DNA of 64,000 nt from Chryseobacterium ginsenosidimutans (GCF_030823405.1 NZ_JAUSXC010000001.1:186001-250000), one strand, 5' to 3'; counted from the stretch's first letter, positions 1 through 8,919 are shown. Notes: generated by a model from the sequence alone, not told the origin. Numbers and translations: made by a program.

Positions 1-8
1 TTTGCCAT
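1..8 (-). CDS. infA: Translation initiation factor IF-1, first codons only (partial)
   Basis: Read on the minus strand, positions 8 to 1 give ATG GCA AA, that is Met-Ala-Lys, three bases after the secY stop codon. IF-1 proteins commonly begin MAK, and infA follows secY in many Bacteroidota spc/alpha clusters. Only two and a half codons are visible, so this call rests on position and start sequence. The gene continues beyond the left edge. Confidence 0.5.
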
Positions 9-11
9 AAA

Positions 12-1391
12 TTAATATCCAGTCGTTCTTGATAATTTAGACTGCATTAAGCCATCATAATGATGGTTCAGCAGATAGGTATTAATCTGTTGAACAGTAT
101 CTAAAATTACTCCCACCATAATCAATAGCGACGTCCCCCCAAAAAATAAGGCGAACGCATCTGTCTGAACGAAGCTCCCATGCACAATTGCTGGAAGGAT
201 TGCAAAGATAGATAAAAAAATTGCACCTGGCAAGGTAATTTTTGATAAAATATCATCTAAATAATCAGCTGTCTCTTTTCCTGGTCTTACTTTCGGTACT
301 AAACCTCCATTTCTCTTCAAATCATCAGCCATTTGGTTTACCGGAATTGTAATTGCAGTATAGAAAAACGAGAAGATAATAATTAATAGTGCAAACAATA
401 CGTTGTACTGCCAGCTAAAAACATTCTTGAAACCTGCAAGAAAAGTATTAGATTCGTCTACTTTCGTTAATAAACCAGGTACGAACATCAATGCCTGCGC
501 AAAGATAATCGGCATTACACCGGCTGCATTAACTTTTAAAGGAATCCACTGTCTTGCTCCCTGCATAAGATTTCTGTTTACACCTCCTCTTGCCTGAGCT
601 CTGCTTACATACTGGATAGGGATTTTTCTTACAGCAACGGATAATACCACCGCCAGAAGAACAACCAACATCCAGAAAATTACTTCAATAAGGATCATAA
701 TAGATCCCATTCCTCCTTTTCCGTTCTGCACTGCCATTTCCTGTACGAATGCTTCAGGTAATCTTGAAAGAATCCCCACCATAATAAGGATAGAGATACC
801 ATTTCCGATACCTTTGTCGGTGATTTTCTCACCTAACCACATTGCGAATACTGAACCACCTACCAAGATTACAATACTTGGTAACCAGAACATGATAGAA
901 TTTGGCTCTACATAGTATGCAGATGAGAACTGAGCATATGGTAAAAATAATTGAGTAATAGATGTTAAATACGATGGTGCCTGTACTAAACAAACTCCGA
1001 TCGTTAACCATCTAGTAATCTGATTCAATGTATTTCTACCCGACTCTCCATCTTTCTGAAGTTTCTGAAGATAAGGAATAGCCATTCCCATCAACTGAAC
1101 AATAATAGAAGCAGAAATATAAGGCATGATACCCAACGCCATCACGGAAGCATGGCTGAAAGCCCCTCCCGTAAATGACGAAAGCAAGCCAAGGAGACCT
1201 GCTCCTTGCTTGTTACCGCCTTGACTTTTATAATGCTCTAAGAGATCTCCCACTTGTGCAAGGTTAATTGCAGGAAGAGAGATATAAGATGCGAATCTAT
1301 ACACAAGAATAATACCTAAAGTGAAGATAATTTTATCTCTTAATTCCTTTAAGCTCCAAATATTTTTGAGGGTTTGTATAAATTCTTTCAT
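12..1391 (-). CDS. secY: Protein translocase subunit SecY
   Basis: Channel-forming subunit of the SecYEG translocase, which moves unfolded proteins across or into the inner membrane. The 459-residue product has the expected length and about ten hydrophobic segments. The first crosses near residues 20-40 and the last near 415-435. The periplasmic stretch after the first segment is enlarged by a Gly/Gln-rich loop (about residues 55-68). The cytoplasmic loop around residues 255-275 carries the basic segment typical of the ribosome-binding loops. It is the last complete gene of the long ribosomal operon here, 9 bp after rplO and 3 bp before infA. The order rplO-secY-infA is classical and supports the call. 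Confidence 0.97.
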   Translation of the reverse strand: MKEFIQTLKNIWSLKELRDKIIFTLGIILVYRFASYISLPAINLAQVGDLLEHYKSQGGNKQGAGLLGLLSSFTGGAFSHASVMALGIMPYISASIIVQLMGMAIPYLQKLQKDGESGRNTLNQITRWLTIGVCLVQAPSYLTSITQLFLPYAQFSSAYYVEPNSIMFWLPSIVILVGGSVFAMWLGEKITDKGIGNGISILIMVGILSRLPEAFVQEMAVQNGKGGMGSIMILIEVIFWMLVVLLAVVLSVAVRKIPIQYVSRAQARGGVNRNLMQGARQWIPLKVNAAGVMPIIFAQALMFVPGLLTKVDESNTFLAGFKNVFSWQYNVLFALLIIIFSFFYTAITIPVNQMADDLKRNGGLVPKVRPGKETADYLDDILSKITLPGAIFLSIFAILPAIVHGSFVQTDAFALFFGGTSLLIMVGVILDTVQQINTYLLNHHYDGLMQSKLSRTTGY

Positions 1392-1400
1392 TAGTAATTA

Positions 1401-1850
1401 TTATAAGGTAATTGCTTTTCCACCTGCTTTAGAAATAAGCTCTTCAGCAGATTTAGTGAATTTGTCAGCTGAGATTGAAACCGCAGATTTCAATTCTCCT
1501 CTACCCATAATTTTCACTAATTCGTTTTTAGTAATTAATCCGTTTTCAATTAAAACTTCTCTTGTAATATCTCCAGTGATAGATTTATTCTCAATTAAAA
1601 TTTGAATTGTATCAAGATTAATTCCTCTAAACTCTTTTCTGTTTACGTTTTTGAATCCGAATTTAGGTAATCTTCTTTGTAAAGGCATTTGACCTCCTTC
1701 AAAACCGATCTTCTGAGAATAACCAGCTCTTGCTTTCTGTCCCTTATGTCCTTTTGTAGATGTACCTCCTTTTCCAGTACCCTGACCTCTACCAATTCTT
1801 TTTGAATTGAAAGTAGATCCTGCAGCTGGTTTTATGTTGTTTAAATTCAT
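1401..1850 (-). CDS. rplO: 50S ribosomal protein L15
   Basis: Late-assembly protein of the large subunit that contacts 23S rRNA through a long extended N-terminus. The 149-residue product starts MNLNNIKPAAGS and has the Gly/Lys-rich N-terminal arm (residues 17-45) characteristic of L15, followed by the conserved GGQMPLQRRLPKFGF segment at about residues 52-66. The globular C-terminal part ends with SKAGGKAITL. It lies 19 bp after rpmD and 9 bp before secY, the usual order. Nothing unusual in length or composition. Confidence 0.98.
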   Translation of the reverse strand: MNLNNIKPAAGSTFNSKRIGRGQGTGKGGTSTKGHKGQKARAGYSQKIGFEGGQMPLQRRLPKFGFKNVNRKEFRGINLDTIQILIENKSITGDITREVLIENGLITKNELVKIMGRGELKSAVSISADKFTKSAEELISKAGGKAITL

Positions 1851-1869
1851 TTTAAAATTATTTTAAAAA

Positions 1870-2046
1870 TTATTTTTGAACTTCAAGTAAATGACTAACT
1901 GCAGCTATCATTCCTAAGATAGAAGGAGTAGCTTCGTGTTCTACAACTTGGTGAAGTTTCTTTAATCCTAATGCTTCAAGCGTTCTCTTTTGGGTCTTTG
2001 TTCTACCAATAGCGCTTCTTACTTGTTTTACTTTAATTGTTGCCAT
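1870..2046 (-). CDS. rpmD: 50S ribosomal protein L30
   Basis: Short large-subunit protein found only in some bacterial lineages. I read it directly from the minus strand between rpsE and rplO: ATG at 2046-2044 and TAA at 1872-1870 give 58 residues beginning MATIKVKQVRSAIGRTKTQK. The core motif of L30 is present: K-x-V-R-S-x-I-G-R, then TLEALGLKKLHQVVEH, then a conserved Met near residue 46 (ILGMI). It sits 10 bp downstream of rpsE and 19 bp upstream of rplO, exactly where L30 is expected in the spc operon. Confidence 0.97.
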   Translation of the reverse strand: MATIKVKQVRSAIGRTKTQKRTLEALGLKKLHQVVEHEATPSILGMIAAVSHLLEVQK

Positions 2047-2056
2047 TGTTTATTTA

Positions 2057-2578
2057 TTAACCGTTAAACACTTTACTTAGTGAAACTCCTCTCATTCTTG
2101 CAATTTCTTCAGGTCTTCTGATATCCAATAACGCTTTGAAAGTAGCTTTCACCACGTTGTGAGGGTTAGAAGATCCTTTAGATTTTGAAAGGATATCGTG
2201 AATACCAGCAGATTCAAGTACCGCTCTTACCGCACCTCCGGCGATAAGTCCTGTACCGTGAGAAGCAGGTCTTAAGAAGATATCTGCACCACCGTATCTG
2301 GCAGTAGTTTGGTGAGGAATTGTGTGGTTCATTACAGGAACTTTCACAAGGTTTTTCTTAGCGTCTTCAACTGCTTTCGCAATTGCAGAAGCAACCTCTT
2401 TAGATTTTCCTAAACCGTAACCGATAACACCATCTTCGTTACCTACTACAACAATAGCAGAAAATCCGAAAGCTCTACCTCCTTTAGTTACTTTTGTTAC
2501 TCTATTAACAGCTACGAGACGATCTTTAAGTTCTAATCCTCCCGGTTTTACTCTTTCTATATTATCTAGTCCTAACAT
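2057..2578 (-). CDS. rpsE: 30S ribosomal protein S5
   Basis: Small-subunit protein at the back of the decoding region; it affects fidelity and forms part of the mRNA entry channel. The N-terminal double-stranded-RNA-binding-like domain (about residues 18-80) carries the [15 protein letters not shown] signature at 32-46. The C-terminal domain holds the conserved segment [20 protein letters not shown] near residues 103-122. At 173 residues it is typical. It lies between rplR (20 bp upstream) and rpmD (10 bp downstream). Confidence 0.98.
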   Translation of the reverse strand: MLGLDNIERVKPGGLELKDRLVAVNRVTKVTKGGRAFGFSAIVVVGNEDGVIGYGLGKSKEVASAIAKAVEDAKKNLVKVPVMNHTIPHQTTARYGGADIFLRPASHGTGLIAGGAVRAVLESAGIHDILSKSKGSSNPHNVVKATFKALLDIRRPEEIARMRGVSLSKVFNG

Positions 2579-2598
2579 ATGTTCCGAAATTTTTATGA

Positions 2599-2952
2599 TT
2601 AGAATTTAAGTCCTCCTTCTCTCGCACCGTCAGCCAGAGCTTTCACTCTTCCGTGATATACGAATCCGTTTCTATCAAACACTATATTTTCGATTCCTGC
2701 AGCTTGAGCTTTAGCAGCAATAGCTTTACCTACCGCAACAGAAATTTCAGTTTTAGTTCCGTTAGCATCAACACCCTTCTCTCTAGAAGAAGCTGAAGCT
2801 AAAGTTTTTCCACTGTTATCGTCGATTAACTGAGCGTAAATTTCCTTATTACTCTTATATACAGATAATCTTGGCAATTCAGAAGATCCAGAGATTTTCC
2901 CTCTTACTCTTCTTTTGATTCTTATTCTTTTTTCTACTTTAGTTAATGCCAT
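2599..2952 (-). CDS. rplR: 50S ribosomal protein L18
   Basis: Binds 5S rRNA together with L5 in the central protuberance. The 117-residue product opens with a basic arm ([16 protein letters not shown]) and contains the [17 protein letters not shown] segment near residues 29-45 and the C-terminal [24 protein letters not shown] motif region (about 93-116), both diagnostic of bacterial L18. It is located between rplF and rpsE with 15-20 bp spacers. Confidence 0.98.
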   Translation of the reverse strand: MALTKVEKRIRIKRRVRGKISGSSELPRLSVYKSNKEIYAQLIDDNSGKTLASASSREKGVDANGTKTEISVAVGKAIAAKAQAAGIENIVFDRNGFVYHGRVKALADGAREGGLKF

Positions 2953-2967
2953 AATTCTTATAATTTA

Positions 2968-3513
2968 TTAAGCAGATTTACCAGCTTTACGTCTAACAAT
3001 TTCCCCAACGAATCTTACACCTTTTCCTTTGTACGGCTCAGGCTTTCTGAATGAACGGATCTTTGCAGCCACCATCCCAAGAAGTTGTTTGTCGTAAGAC
3101 GTTAAAGTAATAATTGGATTTTTACCTTTTTCAGTCAATGTATCAACTTTTACTTCACCTGGAAGTTCTAATACGATACCGTGAGAGAATCCTAAAGCTA
3201 ACTCAAGTTTTTGACCTGAGTGAGAAGCTCTGTATCCTACCCCTACTAATTCTAGTTTCTTTTCGAAACCTTCTGATACACCAACAATCATGTTAGCGAT
3301 CAACGCTCTGTATAAACCGTGAAGCGCTTTGTGTTGTTTAGACTCAGACGGTCTGCTTACTGTAAGCTCACCATCTTTCTGTTCTAAAGTAATTCCTGCT
3401 GTAAGCTCCTGAGAAAGTTCTCCTTTAGCACCTTTTACTGTTACTATACCTTCTTTCTCAGTGATAGTAATTCCAGCGGGAACTGTTATAATTGCTTTAC
3501 CAATTCTTGACAT
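2968..3513 (-). CDS. rplF: 50S ribosomal protein L6
   Basis: Two-domain large-subunit protein near the factor-binding site, made of two repeats of the same fold. The 181-residue product starts MSRIGKAIITVPAGITI, the usual L6 opening. It ends with the C-terminal signature around residues 156-175 (RKPEPYKGKGVRFVGE), part of the sarcin-ricin loop contact. There are 17 bp between rpsH and rplF and 15 bp between rplF and rplR. No oddities. Confidence 0.98.
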   Translation of the reverse strand: MSRIGKAIITVPAGITITEKEGIVTVKGAKGELSQELTAGITLEQKDGELTVSRPSESKQHKALHGLYRALIANMIVGVSEGFEKKLELVGVGYRASHSGQKLELALGFSHGIVLELPGEVKVDTLTEKGKNPIITLTSYDKQLLGMVAAKIRSFRKPEPYKGKGVRFVGEIVRRKAGKSA

Positions 3514-3530
3514 TTTCCTTTGATTAAAAA

Positions 3531-3929
3531 TTAATAAACATAGCAGATTACTTCACCGCCTACTTTTTCTTCTCTAGCTTTCTTGTCAGTCATTACTCCT
3601 TTAGAAGTAGAGATGATAGAAATACCCAAACCGTTTAGTACTCTTGGAAGTTCAGTAGAACCTTTGTACTGTCTCAAACCTGGTCTAGAAGCTCTTTGAA
3701 TAGACTTGATAGCAGGTTTGCTAGTTTGTTTGTCGTACTTTAAAGCGATTTTGATCGTACCTTGAACAGCGCTATCTTCAAACTTGTAGTTTAAGATATA
3801 CCCTTGATCAAATAAGATCTTAGTAATCTCCTTTTTGATTTTCGATGCAGGAATTTCCACCACTTTGTGGCCTGCGCTTTGTGCGTTCCTTACTCTAGTT
3901 AGGAAATCTGAAATTGGATCTGTTACCAT
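3531..3929 (-). CDS. rpsH: 30S ribosomal protein S8
   Basis: Binds the central domain of 16S rRNA and, in enterobacteria, also represses its own operon by binding the mRNA. The 132-residue product starts MVTDPISDFLTRVRNAQ and ends with the conserved GISIISTSKGVMTDKKAREE and GGEVICYVY segments. Unlike its neighbours it is separated from the upstream gene rpsN by a 148-bp spacer with two hairpins (3986-4024 and 4040-4056). Autogenous control there is possible, but I cannot demonstrate that the hairpins match the S8 target. Confidence 0.98.
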   Translation of the reverse strand: MVTDPISDFLTRVRNAQSAGHKVVEIPASKIKKEITKILFDQGYILNYKFEDSAVQGTIKIALKYDKQTSKPAIKSIQRASRPGLRQYKGSTELPRVLNGLGISIISTSKGVMTDKKAREEKVGGEVICYVY

Positions 3930-3985
3930 TTTTCTTTTATAAATTATTGGTTAAAGACAATCAGTATTGAAAGGACTTGAAGAGG

Positions 3986-4024
3986 AAAATATCAGACTTC
4001 AGAAAAACTTGGGTCTGATATTTT
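3986..4024 (-). promoter_or_regulatory. 12-bp perfect hairpin in the rpsN-rpsH spacer
   Basis: Positions 3986-3997 (AAAATATCAGAC) pair perfectly with 4013-4024 (GTCTGATATTTT) around a 15-nt loop. The element lies in the only large gap of the rpsN-to-secY part of the operon. Read in the operon direction the stem is followed by just a TTTTCC run, so it is a poor rho-independent terminator. An attenuator, RNA processing site or protein-binding leader is equally possible. Confidence 0.6.
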
Positions 4025-4039
4025 TGTTCTTTAGTATCC

Positions 4040-4056
4040 AGACAACTTAATTGTCT
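4040..4056 (-). promoter_or_regulatory. Second, small hairpin in the rpsN-rpsH spacer
   Basis: AGACAA at 4040-4045 pairs with TTGTCT at 4051-4056 around a 5-nt loop. It lies 16 bases from the larger hairpin and 21 bases downstream of the rpsN stop codon. Together they make a two-stem structure between rpsN and rpsH. Function unknown. Confidence 0.4.
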
Positions 4057-4077
4057 CGATTTTTAATTAGTAATTAA

Positions 4078-4347
4078 TTACCAACTAGCTTTTTTAACAC
4101 CCGGGATAAGACCGTTATTTGCCATTTCTCTGAAAGTTACTCTCGAAATACCAAACGTTCTCATGTATCCTCTTGGTCTACCTGTTAGTTTACATCTGTT
4201 GTGTAATCTTACAGGAGAAGCATTTTTAGGTAATTTTTGAAGTCCTTCATAATCACCTGCTTCTTTTAAAGCTTTTCTTTTGTCAGCGTATTTAGCAACT
4301 AGTGCTTCTCTTTTGCGCTCACGCGCTTTCATTGATTCTTTAGCCAT
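4078..4347 (-). CDS. rpsN: 30S ribosomal protein S14 (zinc-free type)
   Basis: Head-domain small-subunit protein. The 89-residue length and the presence of a single cysteine (in [17 protein letters not shown], about residues 51-67) show that this is the long, zinc-independent form without the four-cysteine zinc ribbon. The C-terminus [24 protein letters not shown] is typical. It follows rplE by 3 bp and is followed by the unusually long 148-bp spacer before rpsH. Confidence 0.98.
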   Translation of the reverse strand: MAKESMKARERKREALVAKYADKRKALKEAGDYEGLQKLPKNASPVRLHNRCKLTGRPRGYMRTFGISRVTFREMANNGLIPGVKKASW

Positions 4348-4350
4348 CTC

Positions 4351-4902
4351 TTAGTTCTTTTTGAATGGTAAACCGAAGTGAGTTAATAATGCTTTAGCTT
4401 CTTTATCTGTTTTCGCAGATGTTACAAAAGTGATGTCCATCCCTTGGATTTTTTTCACTTTGTCGATTGCGATCTCAGGGAAGATAATTTGCTCAGTAAT
4501 ACCTAAGTTATAATTACCTCTACCATCGAAACCATCAGCCTTAATACCAGAAAAATCTCTAATACGTGGTAAAGCGGAAGCAGTAAGTCTATCTAAGAAT
4601 TCATACATTTTGTTTGCTCTTAGAGTAACTCTAGCCCCTACAGGCATACCTTTTCTCAATTTGAAAGCAGCTTCGTCTTTCTTAGAGATAGTACCTACAG
4701 CCTTTTGACCAGTGATATTCGTTAATTCTTCAACAGCATAATCGATGATTTTTTTATCTGCAGTAGCATCACCTAACCCTTGAGAAAGGATGATTTTTTC
4801 TAATTTAGGTACTTGCATTACTGACTTGTACCCGAATTCTTCCATCATTGCAGGAACAATCGTTTCTTTATATGCTTTTTTGGGTCTTGCTATATATTCC
4901 AT
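4351..4902 (-). CDS. rplE: 50S ribosomal protein L5
   Basis: 5S rRNA-binding protein that contacts the P-site tRNA from the central protuberance. The 183-residue product has the standard blocks: the segment [17 protein letters not shown] near residues 37-53, [18 protein letters not shown] near 92-109, and the C-terminal [20 protein letters not shown] near 141-160. It is 12 bp after rplX and 3 bp before rpsN, which suggests translational coupling. Confidence 0.98.
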   Translation of the reverse strand: MEYIARPKKAYKETIVPAMMEEFGYKSVMQVPKLEKIILSQGLGDATADKKIIDYAVEELTNITGQKAVGTISKKDEAAFKLRKGMPVGARVTLRANKMYEFLDRLTASALPRIRDFSGIKADGFDGRGNYNLGITEQIIFPEIAIDKVKKIQGMDITFVTSAKTDKEAKALLTHFGLPFKKN

Positions 4903-4914
4903 TGTTATTTAAAA

Positions 4915-5241
4915 TTATAAAGTTTCACCCGTTTTTTTGTCGATTCTTACTTTCTTATCTCCTTCGATTTTGTAACCGATTTTGATCGCTTTACCGTCTT
5001 TACCAACTAAAGCTACATTAGAGATATGAATAGAAGCTTCCTTTTCTGTAATTCCTCCTTGAGGATTTGAAGCTGAAGGCTTAACGTGTTTTTTAACGAT
5101 GTTAAGTCCTGCAACGATTACTCTAGGGTCTTTTCCTTCTTTTTTGATCACTTCAATAACTTCACCAGTTTTACCTTTGATATCTTTCTTACCAGTAGTA
5201 ATGATTACGTTATCTCCTCTTTTTATTTTTAACTTTGACAT
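4915..5241 (-). CDS. rplX: 50S ribosomal protein L24
   Basis: Early assembly-initiating protein of the large subunit. The N-terminal KOW motif is visible at residues 4-31 (KIKRGDNVIITTGKKDIKGK, then GEVIEV). The middle contains NIVKKHVKPSASNPQGGI, the usual L24 extension. The product has 108 residues, a normal length. It lies between rplN (22 bp upstream) and rplE (12 bp downstream). Confidence 0.97.
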   Translation of the reverse strand: MSKLKIKRGDNVIITTGKKDIKGKTGEVIEVIKKEGKDPRVIVAGLNIVKKHVKPSASNPQGGITEKEASIHISNVALVGKDGKAIKIGYKIEGDKKVRIDKKTGETL

Positions 5242-5263
5242 TTTCTTTTAAAAATTTTAAAAA

Positions 5264-5632
5264 TTAAAGTACTTCAGGAGCCAATGAAATGATTTTCATA
5301 TATTCTTTGTCTCTCAACTCACGAGCCACAGGTCCGAAAACACGTGTTCCTCTCATTTCTCCACCAGCGTTTAGTAAAACACAAGCATTGTCTTCGAATT
5401 TGATGTATGAACCATCTTTTCTTCTAACTGCTTTTTTTGTTCTTACTACAACCGCTTTAGATACTTGACCTTTCTTTGCGTTTCCAGATGGTGTAGAATC
5501 TTTAATAGTAACTACGATTTTATCACCAACTGAAGCATATCTTCTTCTGGTACCTCCCAGAACTCTGATAACCAATACCTCTTTAGCACCTGTGTTATCA
5601 GCAACTTTTAATCTTGATTCTGTTTGTAACAT
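5264..5632 (-). CDS. rplN: 50S ribosomal protein L14
   Basis: Beta-barrel protein at the subunit interface, also the docking site of the silencing factor RsfS in bacteria. The 122-residue sequence begins [20 protein letters not shown] and ends [17 protein letters not shown], both diagnostic of L14. Its ATG overlaps the rpsQ stop codon by one base (TAATG), so translation of the two is likely coupled. Confidence 0.98.
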   Translation of the reverse strand: MLQTESRLKVADNTGAKEVLVIRVLGGTRRRYASVGDKIVVTIKDSTPSGNAKKGQVSKAVVVRTKKAVRRKDGSYIKFEDNACVLLNAGGEMRGTRVFGPVARELRDKEYMKIISLAPEVL

Positions 5633-5886
5633 TACTTAGCTTTTTCAATGATTCTTACTAATCTCCATCTCTTGCTCTTGCTCATAGGTCTAGTTTCTTG
5701 GATAAGAACTGTATCTCCTTCTGTGCATTCGTTGTTCTCGTCGTGTGCAGTATATTTTTTCGTTTTTAATACGAATTTACCGTACATCGGGTGTTTTACT
5801 CTCGTCGTCTCACTTACAACAATGGTCTTTTCCATTTTATTGCTGGAAACTATTCCGATTCTTTCTTTTCTTAAGTTTCTTTCCAT
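5632..5886 (-). CDS. rpsQ: 30S ribosomal protein S17
   Basis: OB-fold protein that binds the 5' domain of 16S rRNA. The 84-residue product carries [20 protein letters not shown] at residues 11-30 and the [20 protein letters not shown] segment at about 58-77, the two S17 signatures. It overlaps rplN by one base and follows rpmC by 14 bp. Confidence 0.98.
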   Translation of the reverse strand: MERNLRKERIGIVSSNKMEKTIVVSETTRVKHPMYGKFVLKTKKYTAHDENNECTEGDTVLIQETRPMSKSKRWRLVRIIEKAK

Positions 5887-5900
5887 AATGTATGAAAATC

Positions 5901-6098
5901 TTATTGTTGTTTGTTAGTTAACTCAGTATTTAGTCTTGCGATCGTTCTTCTCAAATCTTTGATTTGGATAGGGTTTTCAAGCGGGCTGATTTTGTGAGCC
6001 AATTTCATTTTTGAGAATTGAACTTTTGCCTCAGCTAATTGAGCCTGAACTTCCTCTGCGCTTAAATTTTTAATATCAGCTTTTTTCATTGTATTCAA
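5901..6098 (-). CDS. rpmC: 50S ribosomal protein L29
   Basis: Small two-helix protein next to L23 at the peptide exit tunnel, where trigger factor and SRP dock. The 65-residue product contains [20 protein letters not shown] in the first helix and the conserved [15 protein letters not shown] in the second. The ATG at 6098-6096 is preceded by only 3 bp after the rplP stop. A fourth codon is also Met (MNTMKK), so the start could be 9 bases later. Confidence 0.96.
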   Translation of the reverse strand: MNTMKKADIKNLSAEEVQAQLAEAKVQFSKMKLAHKISPLENPIQIKDLRRTIARLNTELTNKQQ

Positions 6099-6101
6099 AG
6101 A

Positions 6102-6527
6102 TTAAAGAGGTTTAACAAAATCGTTAGCAACTATAAATTTGGTAACGATTGGTAATTTTTGTGCAGCAAGTCTAAGAGCTTCCTTAGCGATATCGTAAGG
6201 TACACCTCCAACTTCGAACATAATTTTACCAGGTTTTACTACAGCTACCCAATATTCCACGGCACCTTTACCTTTACCCATACGTACTTCCGCTGGTTTT
6301 TTAGTAATTGGCTTATCCGGGAAGATTTTGATCCATAGTTGACCTTCTCTCTTCATATATCTTGTCGCAGCAATACGAGCAGCTTCAATTTGTCTTGCAG
6401 TGATCCAAGCACCTTCTGTCGCCTTGATTCCGAAAGTTCCATAAGCAAGTTGACTACCTCTTTGGGCACTCCCCTTCATCTTCATCTTATGAACTCTACG
6501 GAACTTGGTTCTTTTTGGTTGTAACAT
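6102..6527 (-). CDS. rplP: 50S ribosomal protein L16
   Basis: Organises the A-site tRNA pocket of the large subunit. The 141-residue product starts [19 protein letters not shown] and shows [20 protein letters not shown] near residues 31-50, followed by [19 protein letters not shown] near 82-100. It lies downstream of rpsC after an unusual 97-bp spacer that contains a heptamer repeat (6538-6565). Confidence 0.98.
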   Translation of the reverse strand: MLQPKRTKFRRVHKMKMKGSAQRGSQLAYGTFGIKATEGAWITARQIEAARIAATRYMKREGQLWIKIFPDKPITKKPAEVRMGKGKGAVEYWVAVVKPGKIMFEVGGVPYDIAKEALRLAAQKLPIVTKFIVANDFVKPL

Positions 6528-6537
6528 AATTTCTAAA

Positions 6538-6565
6538 TTTTAGATTTTAGATTTTAGATTTTAGA
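6538..6565. repeat. TTTTAGA heptamer repeat, four units, in the rpsC-rplP spacer
   Basis: Four exact head-to-tail copies of TTTTAGA occupy 6538-6565, followed by a T run. The first copy is also part of a palindrome with the preceding bases (TCTAAATTTTAGA, 6532-6544). A complementary TCTAAAATTT occurs at 6615-6624 just before the rpsC stop, so the spacer RNA can fold onto itself. Such a simple repeat inside a ribosomal operon may vary in copy number between strains. Confidence 0.85.
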
Positions 6566-6624
6566 TTTTTTATATTTTAAAAAAGTAACGGTAATTTAAA
6601 ATTCAAAATTTCTATCTAAAATTT

Positions 6625-7386
6625 TTAATTATTATTGTTATTATTATTGTTCTTTCTAGGTCCTCTATTGTCTCTTCTGTCTCCTCCTCCTCTGTTATCT
6701 CTTCTATCTCCAGAAGGACCTCCTTTTTTCTGTTGTCCTACTAATGGCATAAGATCACGTTTACCGTAAACTTCACCTTTCATAATCCAAACTTTAACAC
6801 CTAGCTTTCCGTACTGAGTTAATGCCTCACCAATGTGATAATCGATATCTGCTCTGAAAGTAGACAAAGGGATTCTTCCGTCTTTGAAAGATTCTGATCT
6901 TGCCATTTCAGCACCGTTTAATCTACCAGAGATTTGAACTTTGATACCTTCTGCACCCATTCTCATTGTACCAGCGATAGCCATCTTAACAGCTCTTCTG
7001 TAAGAGATTCTGTTTTCGATTTGCTTAGCAATACTGTCAGCAACTAATACTGCATCAAGCTCAGGTCTTTTGATTTCGAAAATATTGATTTGAATATCCT
7101 TTTTAGTAAGTTTCTTCAATTCTTCTTTCAATTTATCAACTTCCTGACCTCCTTTACCGATGATAAGTCCCGGTCTAGCAGTAGTGATTGTAACTGTAAC
7201 TAACTTTAATGTTCTTTCAATATAAATTCTTGAAATTCCACCTTTAGATAATCTAGCTTCAAGGTATCTTCTGATTTTGTAGTCTTCAGCGATTCTGTCT
7301 CCATAATCGTTTCCACCAAACCAGTTAGAATCCCATCCTCTGATGATACCTAATCTATTACCAATTGGATTTGTCTTCTGTCCCAT
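6625..7386 (-). CDS. rpsC: 30S ribosomal protein S3 with Asn-rich tail
   Basis: Part of the mRNA entry pore, with helicase-like function. The 253-residue product has the type II KH domain with the [20 protein letters not shown] block near residues 77-96 and a C-terminal domain ending at about residue 215 ([11 protein letters not shown]). After this comes a low-complexity tail: Gly/Arg/Asp-rich repeats with two copies of DRRDNRG, then eight asparagines at the very end. The Asn run is encoded by a triplet microsatellite, so tail length may vary. It lies 7 bp downstream of rplV. Confidence 0.97.
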   Translation of the reverse strand: MGQKTNPIGNRLGIIRGWDSNWFGGNDYGDRIAEDYKIRRYLEARLSKGGISRIYIERTLKLVTVTITTARPGLIIGKGGQEVDKLKEELKKLTKKDIQINIFEIKRPELDAVLVADSIAKQIENRISYRRAVKMAIAGTMRMGAEGIKVQISGRLNGAEMARSESFKDGRIPLSTFRADIDYHIGEALTQYGKLGVKVWIMKGEVYGKRDLMPLVGQQKKGGPSGDRRDNRGGGDRRDNRGPRKNNNNNNNN

Positions 7387-7393
7387 ACCTTGA

Positions 7394-7792
7394 TTAATTT
7401 TCTTTTGTACCTAAGATTAGCGTAATGTGGTTTGATCTTTTTCTGATTCTGTACCCTCTACCTTGCGGAGCTGGTCTCAGTCTCTTCAATTGTCTTGCAC
7501 TGTCTACAAAAATTTCTTTAACGATAAGGTTTGCCTCTTCAATATCAGCACCTTCGTTTTTTGTTTGCCAGTTGGCCATTGCTGAAAGTAAGACTTTCTC
7601 TAACTTGTTAGATGCGTCTTTCTTAGAATATTTTAGAATGTATAAAGCTTTGTCTACTTCTACTCCTCTGATGATATCAGCTACTAATCTCATTTTTCTT
7701 GGAGAAGACGGGCAATCATTATGTAATGCTTTTACTACATCTTGATTTGTTAATTTACGTGCTAATGCACTTTCTCTTTTTCTTGATCCCAT
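7394..7792 (-). CDS. rplV: 50S ribosomal protein L22
   Basis: Lines the nascent-peptide tunnel with its extended beta hairpin, where macrolide-resistance changes occur. The 132-residue product contains [19 protein letters not shown] near residues 26-44 and ends in the hairpin region [20 protein letters not shown] (about 102-121), the L22 signature. Only 2 bp separate it from rpsS. An in-frame alternative start is unlikely because the Lys/Arg-rich N-terminus is common in the lineage. Confidence 0.97.
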   Translation of the reverse strand: MGSRKRESALARKLTNQDVVKALHNDCPSSPRKMRLVADIIRGVEVDKALYILKYSKKDASNKLEKVLLSAMANWQTKNEGADIEEANLIVKEIFVDSARQLKRLRPAPQGRGYRIRKRSNHITLILGTKEN

Positions 7793-7794
7793 GA

Positions 7795-8073
7795 TTATCT
7801 GCTTCCTTTGTTTTTGTTACCACCATGACCTCTGAAAGATCTTGTTGGAGAAAATTCGCCTAGCTTGTGACCTACCATGTTTTCTGTAACGTAAACAGGA
7901 ATAAAAGATTTCCCGTTGTGTACTGCAATAGTTTGTCCTACGAAGTCCGGAGAGATCATTGATGCTCTAGACCAAGTTTTGATAACAGTTTTCTTATTAG
8001 CTTCTATATTTGCCTGAACCTTCTTATCTAAAGTATGATGAATGAATGGTCCTTTTTTAAGTGATCTTGCCAT
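7795..8073 (-). CDS. rpsS: 30S ribosomal protein S19
   Basis: Head protein of the small subunit near the A-site finger, partner of S13. The 92-residue product starts [19 protein letters not shown] and ends in the conserved [19 protein letters not shown] block (residues 67-85) followed by a short basic tail. It lies 2 bp from both rplB and rplV. Confidence 0.98.
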   Translation of the reverse strand: MARSLKKGPFIHHTLDKKVQANIEANKKTVIKTWSRASMISPDFVGQTIAVHNGKSFIPVYVTENMVGHKLGEFSPTRSFRGHGGNKNKGSR

Positions 8074-8075
8074 AA

Positions 8076-8897
8076 TTATTTACGTTTAGATATGATATGA
8101 CGGTTAGACGCTTTATTTTTCTTTCTAGTTTTGTAACCTTTAGCAGGCATACCGTTTCTAGATCTTGGGTGACCTCCAGAAGAACGTCCTTCACCACCTC
8201 CCATTGGGTGATCTACAGGGTTCATTACTACTGGTCTTGTTCTTGGTCTTCTACCTAACCATCTGCTTCTACCAGCCTTACCTGATACAGTTAATTGGTG
8301 ATCTGAGTTAGAAACTGAACCGATCATTGCCATACATTCAGTAAGGATCATTCTAGATTCTCCTGAAGGCAATTTGATGATTGCGTATTTTCCGTCTCTT
8401 GAAGTTAATTGAGCTGAAGAACCAGCACTTCTTGCTAAAATAGCACCTTGTCCAGGTTTCATTTCAACACAAGAGATAACAGTACCCAATGGAATGTTTT
8501 TCAATTTCATTGCGTTACCTACATTAGGTTCTACGCTTTCACCTGAAACTACTTTTTGATCTACTTTGATACCGTTTGGAGCAATGATATATCTCTTCTC
8601 TCCGTCTGCGTATTCTAATAAAGCGATAAATGCAGTTCTGTTTGGATCGTATTCTACAGATTTTACAGTGGCTTCAACGTTTGCTTTGTTTCTTTTGAAG
8701 TCAATAATTCTGTATTTCTTTTTGTGTCCACCTCCGGTGTAACGCATGGTCATTTTACCAGTTTGGTTACGTCCACCTGACTTACTAATACCAACTGTTA
8801 GAGATTTCTCTGGTTTGTTGGTAGTAATTTCCTCAAAATTGTTTACAACTCTGAATCTCTGTCCTGGGGTGATAGGTTTTAATTTTCTAACAGACAT
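8076..8897 (-). CDS. rplB: 50S ribosomal protein L2
   Basis: Largest core protein of the 50S subunit, needed for subunit joining and peptidyl transferase organisation. The 273-residue product shows the N-terminal OB-like domain ([20 protein letters not shown], about residues 31-50), the SH3-like domain, and the C-terminal [20 protein letters not shown] block near 223-242. That block includes the conserved His that packs near the catalytic centre. Spacing to rpsS is 2 bp. Confidence 0.98.
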   Translation of the reverse strand: MSVRKLKPITPGQRFRVVNNFEEITTNKPEKSLTVGISKSGGRNQTGKMTMRYTGGGHKKKYRIIDFKRNKANVEATVKSVEYDPNRTAFIALLEYADGEKRYIIAPNGIKVDQKVVSGESVEPNVGNAMKLKNIPLGTVISCVEMKPGQGAILARSAGSSAQLTSRDGKYAIIKLPSGESRMILTECMAMIGSVSNSDHQLTVSGKAGRSRWLGRRPRTRPVVMNPVDHPMGGGEGRSSGGHPRSRNGMPAKGYKTRKKNKASNRHIISKRK

Positions 8898-8919
8898 TAC
8901 TATTATTTATAATTAATAA

